Shown: positions 36,223 through 45,704 of the stretch, in pieces
Numbering within the stretch: the stretch's first letter is position 1
Layout: each line of letters opens with the position of its first letter
DNA from: Streptomyces laurentii
Lineage (GTDB): Bacteria; Actinomycetota; Actinomycetes; Streptomycetales; Streptomycetaceae
Reading direction: 5' to 3'
DNA length: 64,000 bases
Assembly: GCA_002355495.1 (NCBI GenBank)
Contig: AP017424.1
Span: 186,001 to 250,000, forward strand
Notes under the pieces: generated by a model
What the model saw: only the letters and a program-made list of their open reading frames with translations
Told to the model about the DNA's origin: nothing
Databases searched by the model: none
Program-made: the position numbers and the translations under genes

Positions 36223-37287
36223 ATGAAGGCTGCACGCTACTACGACCGCGGCGACATCCGTATCGAGGACATCCCCGAGCCCACCGTCCGCCCGGGCACC
36301 GTCGGCATCGATGTCGCGTTCTGCGGCATCTGCGGTACCGACCTGCACGAATACCTCGACGGACCGATCTTCGTCCCACCGGCCGGCCACCCGCACCCCG
36401 TCTCCGGCGAGGCCGCCCCCGTCACGCTCGGCCACGAGATGTCCGGCGTGGTGTACGCGGTGGGCGAGGGCGTCGAGGACCTGAAGCCGGGCGACCGGGT
36501 CGTCGTCGAGCCCTACATCCTGCGCCCCGACGTCGACACCAGCGAGAACAACCCGACCTACCACCTCTCCCCCGACATGAACTTCATCGGGCTCGGAGGC
36601 CGGGGCGGCGGTCTCGCCGAGAAGATCGTCGTCGAGCGCCGGTGGGTGCACCCGGTCGGTGACGTCCCCCTGGACCAGGCGGCCCTCATCGAGCCGCTGT
36701 CCGTGGGCTACCACGCCTTCGACCGCTCGGGCGCGAAGGCGGGCGACTTCGCCCTGGTCGGCGGTGCGGGCCCCATCGGGCTGCTGACCTGCGCGGTGCT
36801 CAAGGCGATGGGCGTCGAGGTCGCGGTCAGCGAGCTCAGCCCGCTGCGCCGCCAGAAGGCCCTGGACGCCAAGGTCGCCGACCATGTCATCGACCCGGCC
36901 ACCACCGATGTCACCTCCGAGGTCCAGCGCCTCACGGGCGGCAAGGGCGCGGACGTCGCGTTCGAGGCCACGTCCGTGAACGTCGTCCTCGACACCCTGT
37001 TCGACGCGGTCAAGCCGGGCGGTGTCATCACCGTCATCTCGATCTGGGGCAAGCCGGCGACGATCGACATGCAGAAGCTCGTCCTCAAGGAGGTCGACCT
37101 GCGCGGCACCATCGCCTACGTGAACTCCCACCCGCAGACCATCAAACTGGTCCAGGAGGGACGGATCGACCTGTCGCCGTTCATCACCAAGACGATCGGG
37201 CTGGACGGCCTCGTGGACGAGGGCTTCGAGACCCTCATCCACCACAACGAGACGGCCGTCAAGATCCTCGTGGACCCGCGCCGCTGA
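36223..37287 (+). CDS. Zn-dependent alcohol dehydrogenase, (R,R)-butanediol dehydrogenase type
   Basis: This is a 354-residue medium-chain dehydrogenase. The catalytic zinc site is in [13 protein letters not shown] and LGHEMSGVV; the NAD-binding Rossmann motif is VGGAGPIGLLTC at about residues 178-190. The four-Cys structural zinc loop is absent or altered, as in BDH/sorbitol-DH relatives (VVEPYILRP follows instead). It would reduce acetoin/diacetyl or oxidise 2,3-butanediol. ATG 36223 follows GAAGGAG. The upstream 270 nt includes an A/T-rich stretch around 36160-36200 that should be its promoter. It ends at a very strong hairpin and has no operon partners. Confidence 0.82.
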   Translation: MKAARYYDRGDIRIEDIPEPTVRPGTVGIDVAFCGICGTDLHEYLDGPIFVPPAGHPHPVSGEAAPVTLGHEMSGVVYAVGEGVEDLKPGDRVVVEPYILRPDVDTSENNPTYHLSPDMNFIGLGGRGGGLAEKIVVERRWVHPVGDVPLDQAALIEPLSVGYHAFDRSGAKAGDFALVGGAGPIGLLTCAVLKAMGVEVAVSELSPLRRQKALDAKVADHVIDPATTDVTSEVQRLTGGKGADVAFEATSVNVVLDTLFDAVKPGGVITVISIWGKPATIDMQKLVLKEVDLRGTIAYVNSHPQTIKLVQEGRIDLSPFITKTIGLDGLVDEGFETLIHHNETAVKILVDPRR

Positions 37288-37336
37288 CCGGCTCGGTCCG
37301 CGGGCCGGCCCGTACCGCCGACCGGCCTGACCAGCC

Positions 37337-37367
37337 GAAAGTGCCTCCCCGACCGGGAGGCACTTTC
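37337..37367. terminator. 13-bp perfect bidirectional terminator hairpin
   Basis: GAAAGTGCCTCCC pairs perfectly with GGGAGGCACTTTC around a 5-nt CGACC loop. The A-tract on one arm and the T-tract on the other give a U-run after the stem in both directions. It sits between the convergent butanediol-type dehydrogenase and the tdh-kbl-LysR operon. Confidence 0.9.
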
Positions 37368-37381
37368 CCGTTTCCGGCCCT

Positions 37382-38302
37382 TTACGGTTCGCGCACTGCG
37401 CCCGGTCCGGCGGCCTCGCGCAGGGCGTCGAGCACCGGGCGGATCAGCGGGTGTTCCTCGGCGCCGCGGCGCACGGCCGCGAAGACACGGCGGGTGGGGG
37501 CGACACCGTCGACCGGGCGCACCACCACGTCGGTGAGGTCGGTGCCGCGCAGGGCGGAGCGGGGCACGAGGGCTACCCCCGCCCCGGCGCCGACGAGGGC
37601 GACGACGGCCCGGAAGTCGTCAGAGATGTGCTCCAGAGTGGGCGCGAATCCGGCGTACTCGCAGGCCAGCACCGTCACGTCATGGCACGGATTGCCGGCG
37701 GACTGCCCGATCCACGCGTCCTTGGCGAGGTCGGCGAGCGCCGTCCGCTCGTCGTCGGCGAGCCGGTGACCGCGCGGCAGGACCGCGTCGAACGGCTCCG
37801 CGTAGAGCGGTACGCGGGTGACGCGGGCGTCGTCCTCGCCGGGGGCGCCCCGGTACTCGACGGCCACGGCGACGTCCACCTGCCGGTCGAGGACCATGAG
37901 CAGGCTCTCGTCGCCCTCGGCGTCGCGCACCCGGACCCGGATGCCGGGCGCCTCGCGCGCGAGGGCGCCGAGAGCCGGGGCGACGACCAGGCCGATGCCG
38001 GTGGCGAACGCGGCCAGCGTGACCGTCCCGGCCTCGCCCGAGCCGTACGCCGCCAGCTCCGCCTCGGCGCGCTCCAGCTGGGCCATGACGGCGTTGGCAT
38101 GGCTCAGCAGGATCTCGCCGGCCGGAGTCAGCCGGGTGCCCCGTGCGTTGCGGTCCACGAGGCGGTGGCCGGTCTCCTGCTCCAGCGCCGCAAGCTGCTG
38201 GGAGACGGCCGAGGGGGTGAGATAGAGCGCGGCGGCAGCCGCCGTGACGGTACGGTGGTCGGCCACCGCCCGGAGGATGTGCAGCCGCCGCGCTTCGATC
38301 AT
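37382..38302 (-). CDS. LysR-family transcriptional regulator
   Basis: This is a 306-residue LysR protein. The winged HTH is at residues about 3-62 (ILRAVADHRTVTAAAAALYL, TPSAVSQQLAALE). The periplasmic-binding-protein-like effector domain is at about 90-295. Transcription runs tdh, kbl, then this gene, with only 4 nt between the kbl stop and this start. This is unusual: LysR genes are more often divergent from their targets. It is likely to respond to threonine, glycine or 2-amino-3-ketobutyrate and control its own operon. It ends at the strong bidirectional hairpin. Confidence 0.85.
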   Translation of the reverse strand: MIEARRLHILRAVADHRTVTAAAAALYLTPSAVSQQLAALEQETGHRLVDRNARGTRLTPAGEILLSHANAVMAQLERAEAELAAYGSGEAGTVTLAAFATGIGLVVAPALGALAREAPGIRVRVRDAEGDESLLMVLDRQVDVAVAVEYRGAPGEDDARVTRVPLYAEPFDAVLPRGHRLADDERTALADLAKDAWIGQSAGNPCHDVTVLACEYAGFAPTLEHISDDFRAVVALVGAGAGVALVPRSALRGTDLTDVVVRPVDGVAPTRRVFAAVRRGAEEHPLIRPVLDALREAAGPGAVREP

Positions 38303-38306
38303 TCCC

Positions 38307-39506
38307 CTAGTTTCGCAGGGCGGCGCGCGCGGCGACGAACGCGTCCACAGCCTGGTTCACATCATCCGACGAATGCGCGGCGGAGAGCTGGACCCGGATG
38401 CGGGCCTGGCCCTGCGGGACGACCGGGTACGAGAAGCCGATCACGTACACCCCGCGCTCGAGCAGCAGCTCGGCCATCCGGCCCGCCTCGGAGGCGTCGC
38501 CGATCATGACGGGGGCGATCGCGTGGTCGCCGGGGAGGATGTCGAAGCCCTCCTCGGTCATCCGGCTGCGGAACAGCGCGGTATTCGCGTTCAGCCGCTC
38601 GCGCAGGTCGCCGGCCGACTCCAGCAGGTCGAGCACCTTGAGGGAGGCGGCGGCGATCACCGGGGCGAGGGTGTTGGAGAACAGGTACGGGCGCGAGCGC
38701 TGGCGCAGCAGGGCGACGATCTCGGCGCGGGCGGCCACGTAGCCGCCGGAGGCGCCGCCGAGGGCCTTGCCGAGGGTGCCGGTGATGATGTCGACCCGGT
38801 CCATGACCCCGTGCAGCTCGGGCGTGCCGCGTCCGCCGGGGCCGACGAAGCCGACGGCGTGCGAGTCGTCGACCATCACCATGGCGTCGTAGCGCTCGGC
38901 CAGGTCGCAGATCTCGTCGAGCGGCGCGACGTAGCCGTCCATGGAGAACACGCCGTCGGTGACGATCAGCTTGCGCCGGGCGCCGCCCTCCGTGGCCTCC
39001 TTGAGCTGCTGCTCCAGGTCGGCCATGTCGCGGTTGGCGTAGCGGAAGCGGCGGGCCTTGGACAGACGGATGCCGTCGATGATGGAGGCGTGGTTGAGGG
39101 CGTCGGAGATCACCGCGTCCTCGGCGCCGAGCAGGGTCTCGAAGACACCGCCGTTGGCGTCGAAACAGGAGGAGTAGAGGATCGTGTCCTCCTGGCCGAG
39201 GAACGCCGACAGCCGCGCCTCCAGCTCCTTGTGCACCTCCTGGGTGCCGCAGATGAAGCGGACGGAGGCCATGCCATAGCCCCAGCGGTCCAGGGCGGTG
39301 TGGGCGGCGGCCACGACCTCGGGGTGGTCGGCGAGGCCGAGGTAGTTGTTGGCGCAGAAGTTGAGGACCTCGCCGGGGCGGCCGCCGGCGGTGACCTCGA
39401 CGGTCGCCGACTGCGGGCTGCCGATGACCCGCTCGGGCTTGTGCAGCCCGGCCTGCCGGATCTCGTCGAGGGTGGTGCGGATGTCGTCGCGTACGGAATC
39501 GAACAT
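38307..39506 (-). CDS. kbl: Glycine C-acetyltransferase (2-amino-3-ketobutyrate CoA ligase)
   Basis: This 399-residue PLP enzyme of the alpha-oxoamine synthase family has the PLP Lys in [14 protein letters not shown] and the Asp/His pocket in [13 protein letters not shown]. It cleaves 2-amino-3-ketobutyrate, made from L-threonine by Tdh, with CoA into glycine and acetyl-CoA. ATG 39506 is 23 nt downstream of the tdh stop. Length and all motifs match enterobacterial Kbl. Acyl-ACP users (BioF, KAS-type) are excluded by the neighbouring tdh. Confidence 0.93.
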   Translation of the reverse strand: MFDSVRDDIRTTLDEIRQAGLHKPERVIGSPQSATVEVTAGGRPGEVLNFCANNYLGLADHPEVVAAAHTALDRWGYGMASVRFICGTQEVHKELEARLSAFLGQEDTILYSSCFDANGGVFETLLGAEDAVISDALNHASIIDGIRLSKARRFRYANRDMADLEQQLKEATEGGARRKLIVTDGVFSMDGYVAPLDEICDLAERYDAMVMVDDSHAVGFVGPGGRGTPELHGVMDRVDIITGTLGKALGGASGGYVAARAEIVALLRQRSRPYLFSNTLAPVIAAASLKVLDLLESAGDLRERLNANTALFRSRMTEEGFDILPGDHAIAPVMIGDASEAGRMAELLLERGVYVIGFSYPVVPQGQARIRVQLSAAHSSDDVNQAVDAFVAARAALRN

Positions 39507-39529
39507 GGTGGAGGCTCCCGGAGGGGTGG

Positions 39530-40561
39530 TCAGACGGTCCAGTCGAGGATGATCTTGCCGCCCTGGCCGGACGCGGCGTCGTCGAAGGCCGCTTCGAAGT
39601 CACGGTAGTCGTAGCGCCCGGTGATCACGGGGGCGAGGTCGAGACCGCCCTCCAGGAGGACCGACATGGCGTACCAGGTCTCGAACATCTCCCGGCCGTA
39701 GATGCCCTTGATGGTGATCATCGAGGTGACGATCCGCGACCAGTCGACGGAGAAGTCCTCGCTGGGCAGGCCGAGCATGGCGATCTTGCCGCCGTGGGTC
39801 ATGTTGGCGACCATGTCGCGCATCGCGTGCGGGTTGCCGGACATCTCCAGGCCGACGTCGAAGCCCTCCTTGAGACCGAGGGTGCGCTGGCCGTCGGCGA
39901 TGGTCTGCTCGGCGACGTTGAGCGCGAGCGAGACACCCGTCTTGCGGGCGAGGGCCAGGCGCTCCTCGCTGACGTCGGTGATGACGACGTTGCGCGCGCC
40001 GGCGTGCTTGGCGACGGCCGCGGCCATGATGCCGATCGGGCCGGCGCCGGTGACCAGCACGTCCTCGCCGACGAGCGGGAAGGACAGCGCGGTGTGCACC
40101 GCGTTGCCGAACGGGTCGAAGATCGCGGCGACGTCGAGGTCGACCGGGACCCGGTGCACCCACACGTTGGAGGCGGGCAGCACCACGTACTCGGCGAAGG
40201 CGCCGTCGCGGCCCACGCCGAGGCCGACGGTGGCGCGGCACAGGTGACGGCGGCCGGCCAGACAGTTGCGGCACTTGCCGCAGACCAGGTGGCCCTCGCC
40301 GCTGACCAGGTCGCCGACCTTGATGTCGTCGGAGACGTCGCGCCCGGTCTCGACGACCTCGCCGACGAACTCGTGGCCGAGGGTGAGCGGGGTGTCGATC
40401 GTCTTCTGCGCCCAGCCGTCCCAGGAGCGGATGTGCAGATCGGTGCCGCAGATCCCGGTCCGCTTGACCTTGATCAGGACGTCACCGGGTCCGGTCTCCG
40501 GCTCGGGAACGTCCGCGAGCCAGAGTCCCGGTTCCGCCTTCTGCTTGACCAGCGCCTTCAA
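39530..40561 (-). CDS. tdh: L-threonine 3-dehydrogenase
   Basis: This is a 343-residue zinc-dependent medium-chain dehydrogenase. The catalytic Zn site is in [12 protein letters not shown] and LGHEFVGEV; the structural Zn is held by four Cys in [15 protein letters not shown]. The Rossmann motif is [13 protein letters not shown]. It oxidises L-threonine to 2-amino-3-ketobutyrate with NAD+, the first half of threonine to glycine. The start is TTG 40561, which gives the conserved MKALVKQ beginning and an 8-nt distance from GGGAG; GTG 40567 is the alternative. It heads the tdh-kbl-LysR operon. Confidence 0.92.
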   Translation of the reverse strand: MKALVKQKAEPGLWLADVPEPETGPGDVLIKVKRTGICGTDLHIRSWDGWAQKTIDTPLTLGHEFVGEVVETGRDVSDDIKVGDLVSGEGHLVCGKCRNCLAGRRHLCRATVGLGVGRDGAFAEYVVLPASNVWVHRVPVDLDVAAIFDPFGNAVHTALSFPLVGEDVLVTGAGPIGIMAAAVAKHAGARNVVITDVSEERLALARKTGVSLALNVAEQTIADGQRTLGLKEGFDVGLEMSGNPHAMRDMVANMTHGGKIAMLGLPSEDFSVDWSRIVTSMITIKGIYGREMFETWYAMSVLLEGGLDLAPVITGRYDYRDFEAAFDDAASGQGGKIILDWTV

Positions 40562-40728
40562 TGTCACGGCTCCCGACGTGCGTGTCCTGTGTTCCCGGGG
40601 ATCCGGGCACGCGAAAGCGCCAAGATCCCCGGACGCAATCTTCCTTACGCGGGGCCCGCGGTCCATCGAGGATTTCTTAAGCGCCCTCGCAGATCAGCTT
40701 CACGCCGCTGGCGGGGCGGGGTCGGGCG

Positions 40729-42312
40729 TCAACCCGCGAGCCCTTCGAGTACCGCCATGGCCGCGTTGTGTCCGGGCACGCCGCTCACCCCGCCGCCGCG
40801 CACGGCGCCGGCGCCGCAGAGCAGGACGTTGGGGTGGCGGGTGCCGACGCCCCAGCGGGCGGCGCCGCGGGCCTCCGCCGCGTCCCCGTCGCCCCCGTCG
40901 TCGCCGTACGGGAAGGAGAGATCGCGGTGGAAGATGTGCCCGCCGGGCAGCCGCAGCTCGTTCTCGAGGTCGACGGGGCTCTTGGCCTCGATGCACGGCC
41001 GGCCGTCGGCGTCGCGGGCGAGGCAGTCGGTGATCGGCTCGTCGAGGACGGCGTCGAGCTGGGCCAGGGTGGCCTTGAGCAGCTCCTCGCGGGCGCCGTC
41101 CGGGTCGTCGGCGAAGAGCCGGGCGGGCGCGTGCAGCCCGAAGAGGGTGAGGGTCTGGTAGCCGCGGGCGGTGGCCTCGGGGCCGAGGATGCTGGGGTCG
41201 GTGAGGCTGTGGCAGTAGATCTCGGCCGGCGGGGCGGTGGGCAGCCGGCCGGCGGCGGCCTCGGCGTACGCGGTGGCCAACTGGCCGTATCCCTCGGCGA
41301 TGTGGAAGGTGCCGGAGAACGCCTCGCGCGGGTCGACGCCACGGTCACGGAGCCGGGGCAGCCGGCTGAGCACCATGTTGACCTTGAGCTGGGCGCCCTC
41401 GGCGGGGACGGCCGGGGCCGGGTCGCCGAGCAGCTCGGCGAGGGCCTGCGGGGAGGCGTTCACCAGGGCGTGTTCCGCCTCGACGACGCCTTCGCCGTCG
41501 GCGGTGCGGTAGGCGACGGCGACGCGGGTGCCGTCGGTGTCGATACGGGTGACCTCGTGGCCGGTCAGCAGGGTCGCGCCGGCCGCGCGGGCGGCGTCGG
41601 CGAGGGCGGTGGTGAGCGCGCCCATGCCGCCCACGGGGACGTCCCAGTCGCCGGTGCCGCCGCCGATGACGTGGTACAGGAAGCAGCGGTTCTGGATCAG
41701 CGAGGGATCGTGCGCGTCGGCGAAGGTGCCGATGAGGGCGTCGGTGAGGACGACACCGCGGACCAGGTCGTCGGCGAAGTGCCGTTCGACGGCGGCGCCG
41801 ATGGGCTGTTCGAAGAGCATCTCCCAGGTCGCGTCGTCGTCGAGGCGGGCGCGCAGGGCCGCGCGGCTCGGCAGCGGTTCGGTGAGGGTCGGGAAGATCC
41901 GCCGGGCGGCGCGCGCGGTGCGGCCGTAGAACTCCTGCCAGGCCGCGTACTCGCGCTCGGAGCCGGTGAGCGCGGCGAAGGAGGCGCGGGTGCGCTCCTG
42001 GTCGCCGCCGACGAGCAGACCGGTGTCGCGGTACGGCGTGTACGAGGAGACGGAACGTTTCTGCACCGCGAAGCGCAGCCCGAGATCGCGCACGATCTTG
42101 TCGGGAAGGAGCGAGACGAGATACGAGTAACGGGACAGCCGCACGTCCACCCCGCTGAACGGCAGGGTCGAGACGGCGGCGCCACCGGTGGTGCCGAGCC
42201 GTTCGAGAACGACCACCCGGCGCCCGGCGCGGGCGAGGTAGGCGGCGGCGACCAGGCCGTTGTGTCCACCGCCGACGATGACTGCGTCGTAGGAGCTCTG
42301 CGTATCGATCAC
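40729..42312 (-). CDS. NAD(P)/FAD-dependent oxidoreductase, phytoene-desaturase-like
   Basis: This 527-residue flavoprotein of the CrtI/COG1233 type has the N-terminal FAD motif VIVGGGHNGLVAAAYLARAG at residues about 10-29, then GGAAVST; the C-terminal FAD-contact segment is GAGAVRGGGVSGVPGHNAA. The family includes carotenoid desaturases and the animal RETSAT/PYROXD2 group. The NGLVAAAYLARAG form and C-terminal loop are closest to PYROXD2-like enzymes of unknown substrate. No carotenoid genes are nearby. GTG 42312 has AAGGAG almost touching it, so the start is slightly uncertain; GTG 42327 is possible. Confidence 0.8.
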   Translation of the reverse strand: MIDTQSSYDAVIVGGGHNGLVAAAYLARAGRRVVVLERLGTTGGAAVSTLPFSGVDVRLSRYSYLVSLLPDKIVRDLGLRFAVQKRSVSSYTPYRDTGLLVGGDQERTRASFAALTGSEREYAAWQEFYGRTARAARRIFPTLTEPLPSRAALRARLDDDATWEMLFEQPIGAAVERHFADDLVRGVVLTDALIGTFADAHDPSLIQNRCFLYHVIGGGTGDWDVPVGGMGALTTALADAARAAGATLLTGHEVTRIDTDGTRVAVAYRTADGEGVVEAEHALVNASPQALAELLGDPAPAVPAEGAQLKVNMVLSRLPRLRDRGVDPREAFSGTFHIAEGYGQLATAYAEAAAGRLPTAPPAEIYCHSLTDPSILGPEATARGYQTLTLFGLHAPARLFADDPDGAREELLKATLAQLDAVLDEPITDCLARDADGRPCIEAKSPVDLENELRLPGGHIFHRDLSFPYGDDGGDGDAAEARGAARWGVGTRHPNVLLCGAGAVRGGGVSGVPGHNAAMAVLEGLAG

Positions 42313-42398
42313 GCTCCTTGCTAGCACCCCGGAGGCGGGTTCCACCAGGTCTCGGACGCCGGGAGAGTCGCCGGTGGCCCTTCCCCGCCGATGCCGCC

Positions 42399-43016
42399 CT
42401 ACGGCGTCGGGACCCGGCCCGCGAGCCAGCGGGCGATCCATGCGGTCAACTCGCGGTGCACGTACCGGCTGTCGTCGGCCACGACCCGCTCCAGATGGCG
42501 CAGCACGTTCTCCGAGCGGTCCGGCCGACGCACCGCCAGCACGTCGACACCCCGCTCGCCGGTCGAACACCGCACGTACACGCCGCCGTCGAGCGCCAGC
42601 ATGCCGAAACCCGGGTGTCCCGCGTGCACACCGAGGAACGCCGTGTCGGCGCCCCGGCCCATGAGGTCCCAGCGCTCCAGGAGCCGGCCCCGGGTCCACC
42701 GCCACGGGGCACTGCCGCCGTCGTGCTCGTGGCGCAGGGCCGCCCGATGCGTCCGGGTGCCCTGCGGGAGCTGGAGGAGGAACTCGCGCCGGTGGTCGAG
42801 AAGCCCCACGGAGACGGCGAGGTCGTACCAGTCCTCGTTGAGCCGTTCCACGAGCCGCGGGGTGTCGTACGCGTGGGAGAACCCGCCGACGATGTCCTCC
42901 GTGCCGTATCCGAAACAGAACGGGATCGTGCCCTCCGGCACGGCGTCCGGAATCACCTGGAGACCGGCCCGCCACAGCGGCCTGTATACCTTGCGCTCAC
43001 GCTCCTGCGTTCCCAT
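42399..43016 (-). CDS. Hypothetical protein of 205 residues
   Basis: This is a soluble protein, with no signal peptide or membrane helix. It contains FCFGYGTEDIVGGFSHAYDTPRLV and the strand pair AFLGVHAGHPGFGMLALDGG / VYVRCSTGERGVDVLAVR, suggesting an alpha/beta fold. The end ELTAWIARWLAG is helical. I do not recognise the family. It follows the kinase gene on the same strand, 31 nt after its stop, so the pair may be an operon and the protein a kinase partner. A GTTCT-ATC-AGAAC inverted repeat (43025-43037) sits in that 31-nt gap. ATG 43016 has no clear ribosome site. Confidence 0.6.
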   Translation of the reverse strand: MGTQERERKVYRPLWRAGLQVIPDAVPEGTIPFCFGYGTEDIVGGFSHAYDTPRLVERLNEDWYDLAVSVGLLDHRREFLLQLPQGTRTHRAALRHEHDGGSAPWRWTRGRLLERWDLMGRGADTAFLGVHAGHPGFGMLALDGGVYVRCSTGERGVDVLAVRRPDRSENVLRHLERVVADDSRYVHRELTAWIARWLAGRVPTP

Positions 43017-43047
43017 CGAACGCTGTTCTATCAGAACGGACGGGACG

Positions 43048-45201
43048 TCAGTCCCCGGCGCCGCCGCCCAGCCGATCCCGGCAGTGGTTCTCGTCGGCGA
43101 GGGCGGCGCGGGTCGCCGGGTGGCCGGGGCCGAGCAGGCGGGTGCGGGTCGCGGTGATGTGGCGGTACTCGGCCAGGGCCTCCGGCCAGCGGCCCAGGTG
43201 CCCGAGCGCGATGCCGGCCTCGCGGTGGCTGGCGAGGGTGTCGGGATGGTCCGAGCCGAGCACCCGGGCGCGGCCGGAGCGGACCGTACGGGCCTCGGCC
43301 AGCGCGTCGTCCCAGGAGCCGAGCCGCCCCAGGTTGACGCCCAGGCCGTGCCGGGCCCGCAGGGTCTCCGGGTGGTCGGGGCCGTTCGCGCGCGTACGGG
43401 CGCCGACGAGGTCGCGGTAGAGCACGGTGGCCTCCTCGGCGCGCCCGAGACGGCCCAGGCAGATGCCGGTCTCGTAACGCGCGGCGAGGGTGTCCGGGTG
43501 GTCGTCGCCGAGGACGGCGCGGCGGGCCTCGGCGACCTCGCGGTGCTGGGCGAGCGCGTCCGACCAGCGGCCGAGCCGGCCGAGCGCGTGGCCGATCTCG
43601 TGGCGGGTGGCGAGGGTGTCGGGATGGTCGGCGCCGAGCAGCCGGGTGCGGGCGTCGGCGACCTCGCGGGCGGTCGCGTACGCCTCGGTGACGCGACCGA
43701 TCCGGCCGAGGGTGAAGGCCAGGTTGTGGCGGCAGCGCAGGGTGTCGGGGTGCTCGGCGCCCATGGCGCGTTCGCGGGCGGCGAGCACCGTCTCGTAGAC
43801 GTCGTGCGCCTCGGCGTGACGGCCGAGTCCGCCGAGGACGTACGCGGACTCCTGGCGGGCCGCCAGGGTGTCGGGGTGATCGCCGCCCAGGGTGCGGGCG
43901 CGGCCTTCGGCGACCGCCGCGAACCGGTCCAGGGCGTCGGTGGCGCGGCCGAGGCGGGAGAGCGCGAAGCCGAGTTCGTAGCCGCTGGCGAGGGTGTCGG
44001 GGTGGTCGTCGCCGAGGACGTGCGCCCGGTCGCGTACCACCGTGCGGAGCAGATCGGCGGCCTCCGTCCAGCGGCCGAGCCGGCCGAGCCCGAGCCCGGC
44101 GCGGTGCCGGCCGGCGAGGACGGCGACGATCTCGGTGGTGGAGGTGCCGGAAGGGGGCGTGCCGGCGGGATTTCCCGGGCCGGCCTGGGTCCAGGCGGTG
44201 GTGAGCGTGGCGGCCGGGTCGTGCGCCGGGGCGGCCTGCCCGGCCGGGCTGGAGGCGGCGGGGCGGCCGGGGGCCAGGGTGCGGGCCCACGCGGGCAGCG
44301 GGTGGACGGGCGCCGCGGCGGACGGCACGGCGGGGGTGTGGCCGGTCCGGCCGGAGACGAGCCGCCGGCCCAGCTCCGCCGCGTCGGCCGGGCGCGCCTC
44401 CGGCGCCTTGGCGAGCAGGTCGAGGACGGCCAGGTCCAGATAGCCGGGCAGTTCGGGGCGGCGGCTGCGCAGCGGGGCGGGGATGGTGTCGCGGTGCCCG
44501 ATGAGGATCGCCCAGGTGTCGTCCATGTCGAACGGGGGCAGGCCGGTGGCCACTTCGTAGAGCACACAGCCGAGGGAGTACAGGTCGCTGCGGTGGTCGA
44601 CCTCGCCGCCCCCGCCGATCTGCTCGGGCGACATGTAGTGCGGGGTGCCCATGGCGATGCCGGTGCCGGTGAGGCGGGAGGTGAAGTCCATGTCGGCGCC
44701 GAGCCGCGCGATGCCGAAGTCGCAGATCTTCACGGTGCCGTCGGTGAGCCGCATGATGTTGGCGGGCTTGAGGTCGCGGTGCACGACGCCCTGACGGTGG
44801 GTGTAGGCGAGGGCGTCGGCGACCTGCTCGGCGATGTCGACGACCTCGCCGACCGGCAGCGGCCGCTTGCCGTTGTCGGTCATCAGCTGGCTGAGGTTGC
44901 GCCCGTCGAGGAGCTCCATCACGAGGAAGAGGCAGCCGTCGGACTCGCCGAAGTCGTGGACGACGGTGATGCCGCGGTGCTGGAGCGCGGCGGCCACCCG
45001 GGCCTCGCGCCGGAAGCGCTCGCGCAGGACGGCGAGATGGGCTGGGTCGCGCTGCTGGCCGAGCGGCCGCAGGCACTTGACGGCGACGCGCCGCTCCAGC
45101 GACTCGTCGGTGGCCCGCCACACCTCGCCCATGCCGCCGCGGCCGATCACTTCCTGCAGCCGGTACCGGCCCTGGATCAGCCTGGTGTCCGTCTCCGCCA
45201 T
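43048..45201 (-). CDS. Ser/Thr protein kinase with C-terminal TPR array
   Basis: This is a 717-residue soluble Hanks-type kinase. The kinase domain spans about residues 10-280: glycine loop IGRGGMGEVW, Lys42 in VAVKCL, catalytic loop VVHRDLKPANIM, DFG as ICDFGIARLG, and APE-like YMSPEQIGGG. A Pro/Ala linker follows. The rest (about 365-710) is eight near-identical 42-residue tetratricopeptide repeats of the LG-DHPDTLA-R-E-G-LGRLGR type. Such NB-less TPR arrays recruit substrates or self-associate. There is no membrane helix or PASTA domain, so it is not a cell-wall sensor like PknB. ATG 45201 is used. Confidence 0.88.
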   Translation of the reverse strand: MAETDTRLIQGRYRLQEVIGRGGMGEVWRATDESLERRVAVKCLRPLGQQRDPAHLAVLRERFRREARVAAALQHRGITVVHDFGESDGCLFLVMELLDGRNLSQLMTDNGKRPLPVGEVVDIAEQVADALAYTHRQGVVHRDLKPANIMRLTDGTVKICDFGIARLGADMDFTSRLTGTGIAMGTPHYMSPEQIGGGGEVDHRSDLYSLGCVLYEVATGLPPFDMDDTWAILIGHRDTIPAPLRSRRPELPGYLDLAVLDLLAKAPEARPADAAELGRRLVSGRTGHTPAVPSAAAPVHPLPAWARTLAPGRPAASSPAGQAAPAHDPAATLTTAWTQAGPGNPAGTPPSGTSTTEIVAVLAGRHRAGLGLGRLGRWTEAADLLRTVVRDRAHVLGDDHPDTLASGYELGFALSRLGRATDALDRFAAVAEGRARTLGGDHPDTLAARQESAYVLGGLGRHAEAHDVYETVLAARERAMGAEHPDTLRCRHNLAFTLGRIGRVTEAYATAREVADARTRLLGADHPDTLATRHEIGHALGRLGRWSDALAQHREVAEARRAVLGDDHPDTLAARYETGICLGRLGRAEEATVLYRDLVGARTRANGPDHPETLRARHGLGVNLGRLGSWDDALAEARTVRSGRARVLGSDHPDTLASHREAGIALGHLGRWPEALAEYRHITATRTRLLGPGHPATRAALADENHCRDRLGGGAGD
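43060..44130 (-). repeat. 126-bp tandem repeats encoding TPRs
   Basis: About eight 126-bp units lie head to tail inside the kinase gene. Each carries the GACCACCCCGACACCCTC-like core that encodes DHPDTL. The high identity between units makes in-frame gain or loss of repeats likely between strains. Confidence 0.8.
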
Positions 45202-45704
45202 CGCGTGCTGTCGCCCCCGAGTACCCCGTCGTCGTGCCGCTCCCTCCCCGGCCCGTCCAGTATGGCGGCACCGGTCCGCAGACTGTACGACATGAGCCGG
45301 GTGTCCGGTCCGGGCCGGTCCACGCACGTCCGATATGCCGCCGGGGAAGCCGCGGCACGTCGGACGGGGTCGCGGTGGCGGGCACGGCGGTGACGGTCGC
45401 GGATGGTCCCGGACGGGGCGTACGGGCCGGGTGTACGGCGCAGGGGGCGTACGGGGGCCGGGAGTCGTGCGCGGGCACGGCCACGCGCCGTCGGATCGCC
45501 TCGCGCGCGGGGCGCGGCGCCGGGGCACGAAGCGCCGCACAGTCGGCGGAGCCCTCGCCTCCGGACAGCCCGGCGCCGGGGCCGATCGGTGCGGCGCGGG
45601 GAGCGGTACGGCACGCCCTCTTGTCAGCCGGGGTCCGGACTTCCAAGAATGCACATGACAAAGACAGCTCTTCGAACGCACCGTCACCAGAGGGGAACCC
45701 CCAC
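45202..45704. other. Divergent intergenic region
   Basis: This is a 503-nt gap between the kinase (minus) and the secreted protease (plus). The frames through it are Arg/Gly/Pro-rich without family resemblance. It must carry both promoters; I could not define -35/-10 boxes with confidence. No gene is supported. Confidence 0.4.
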
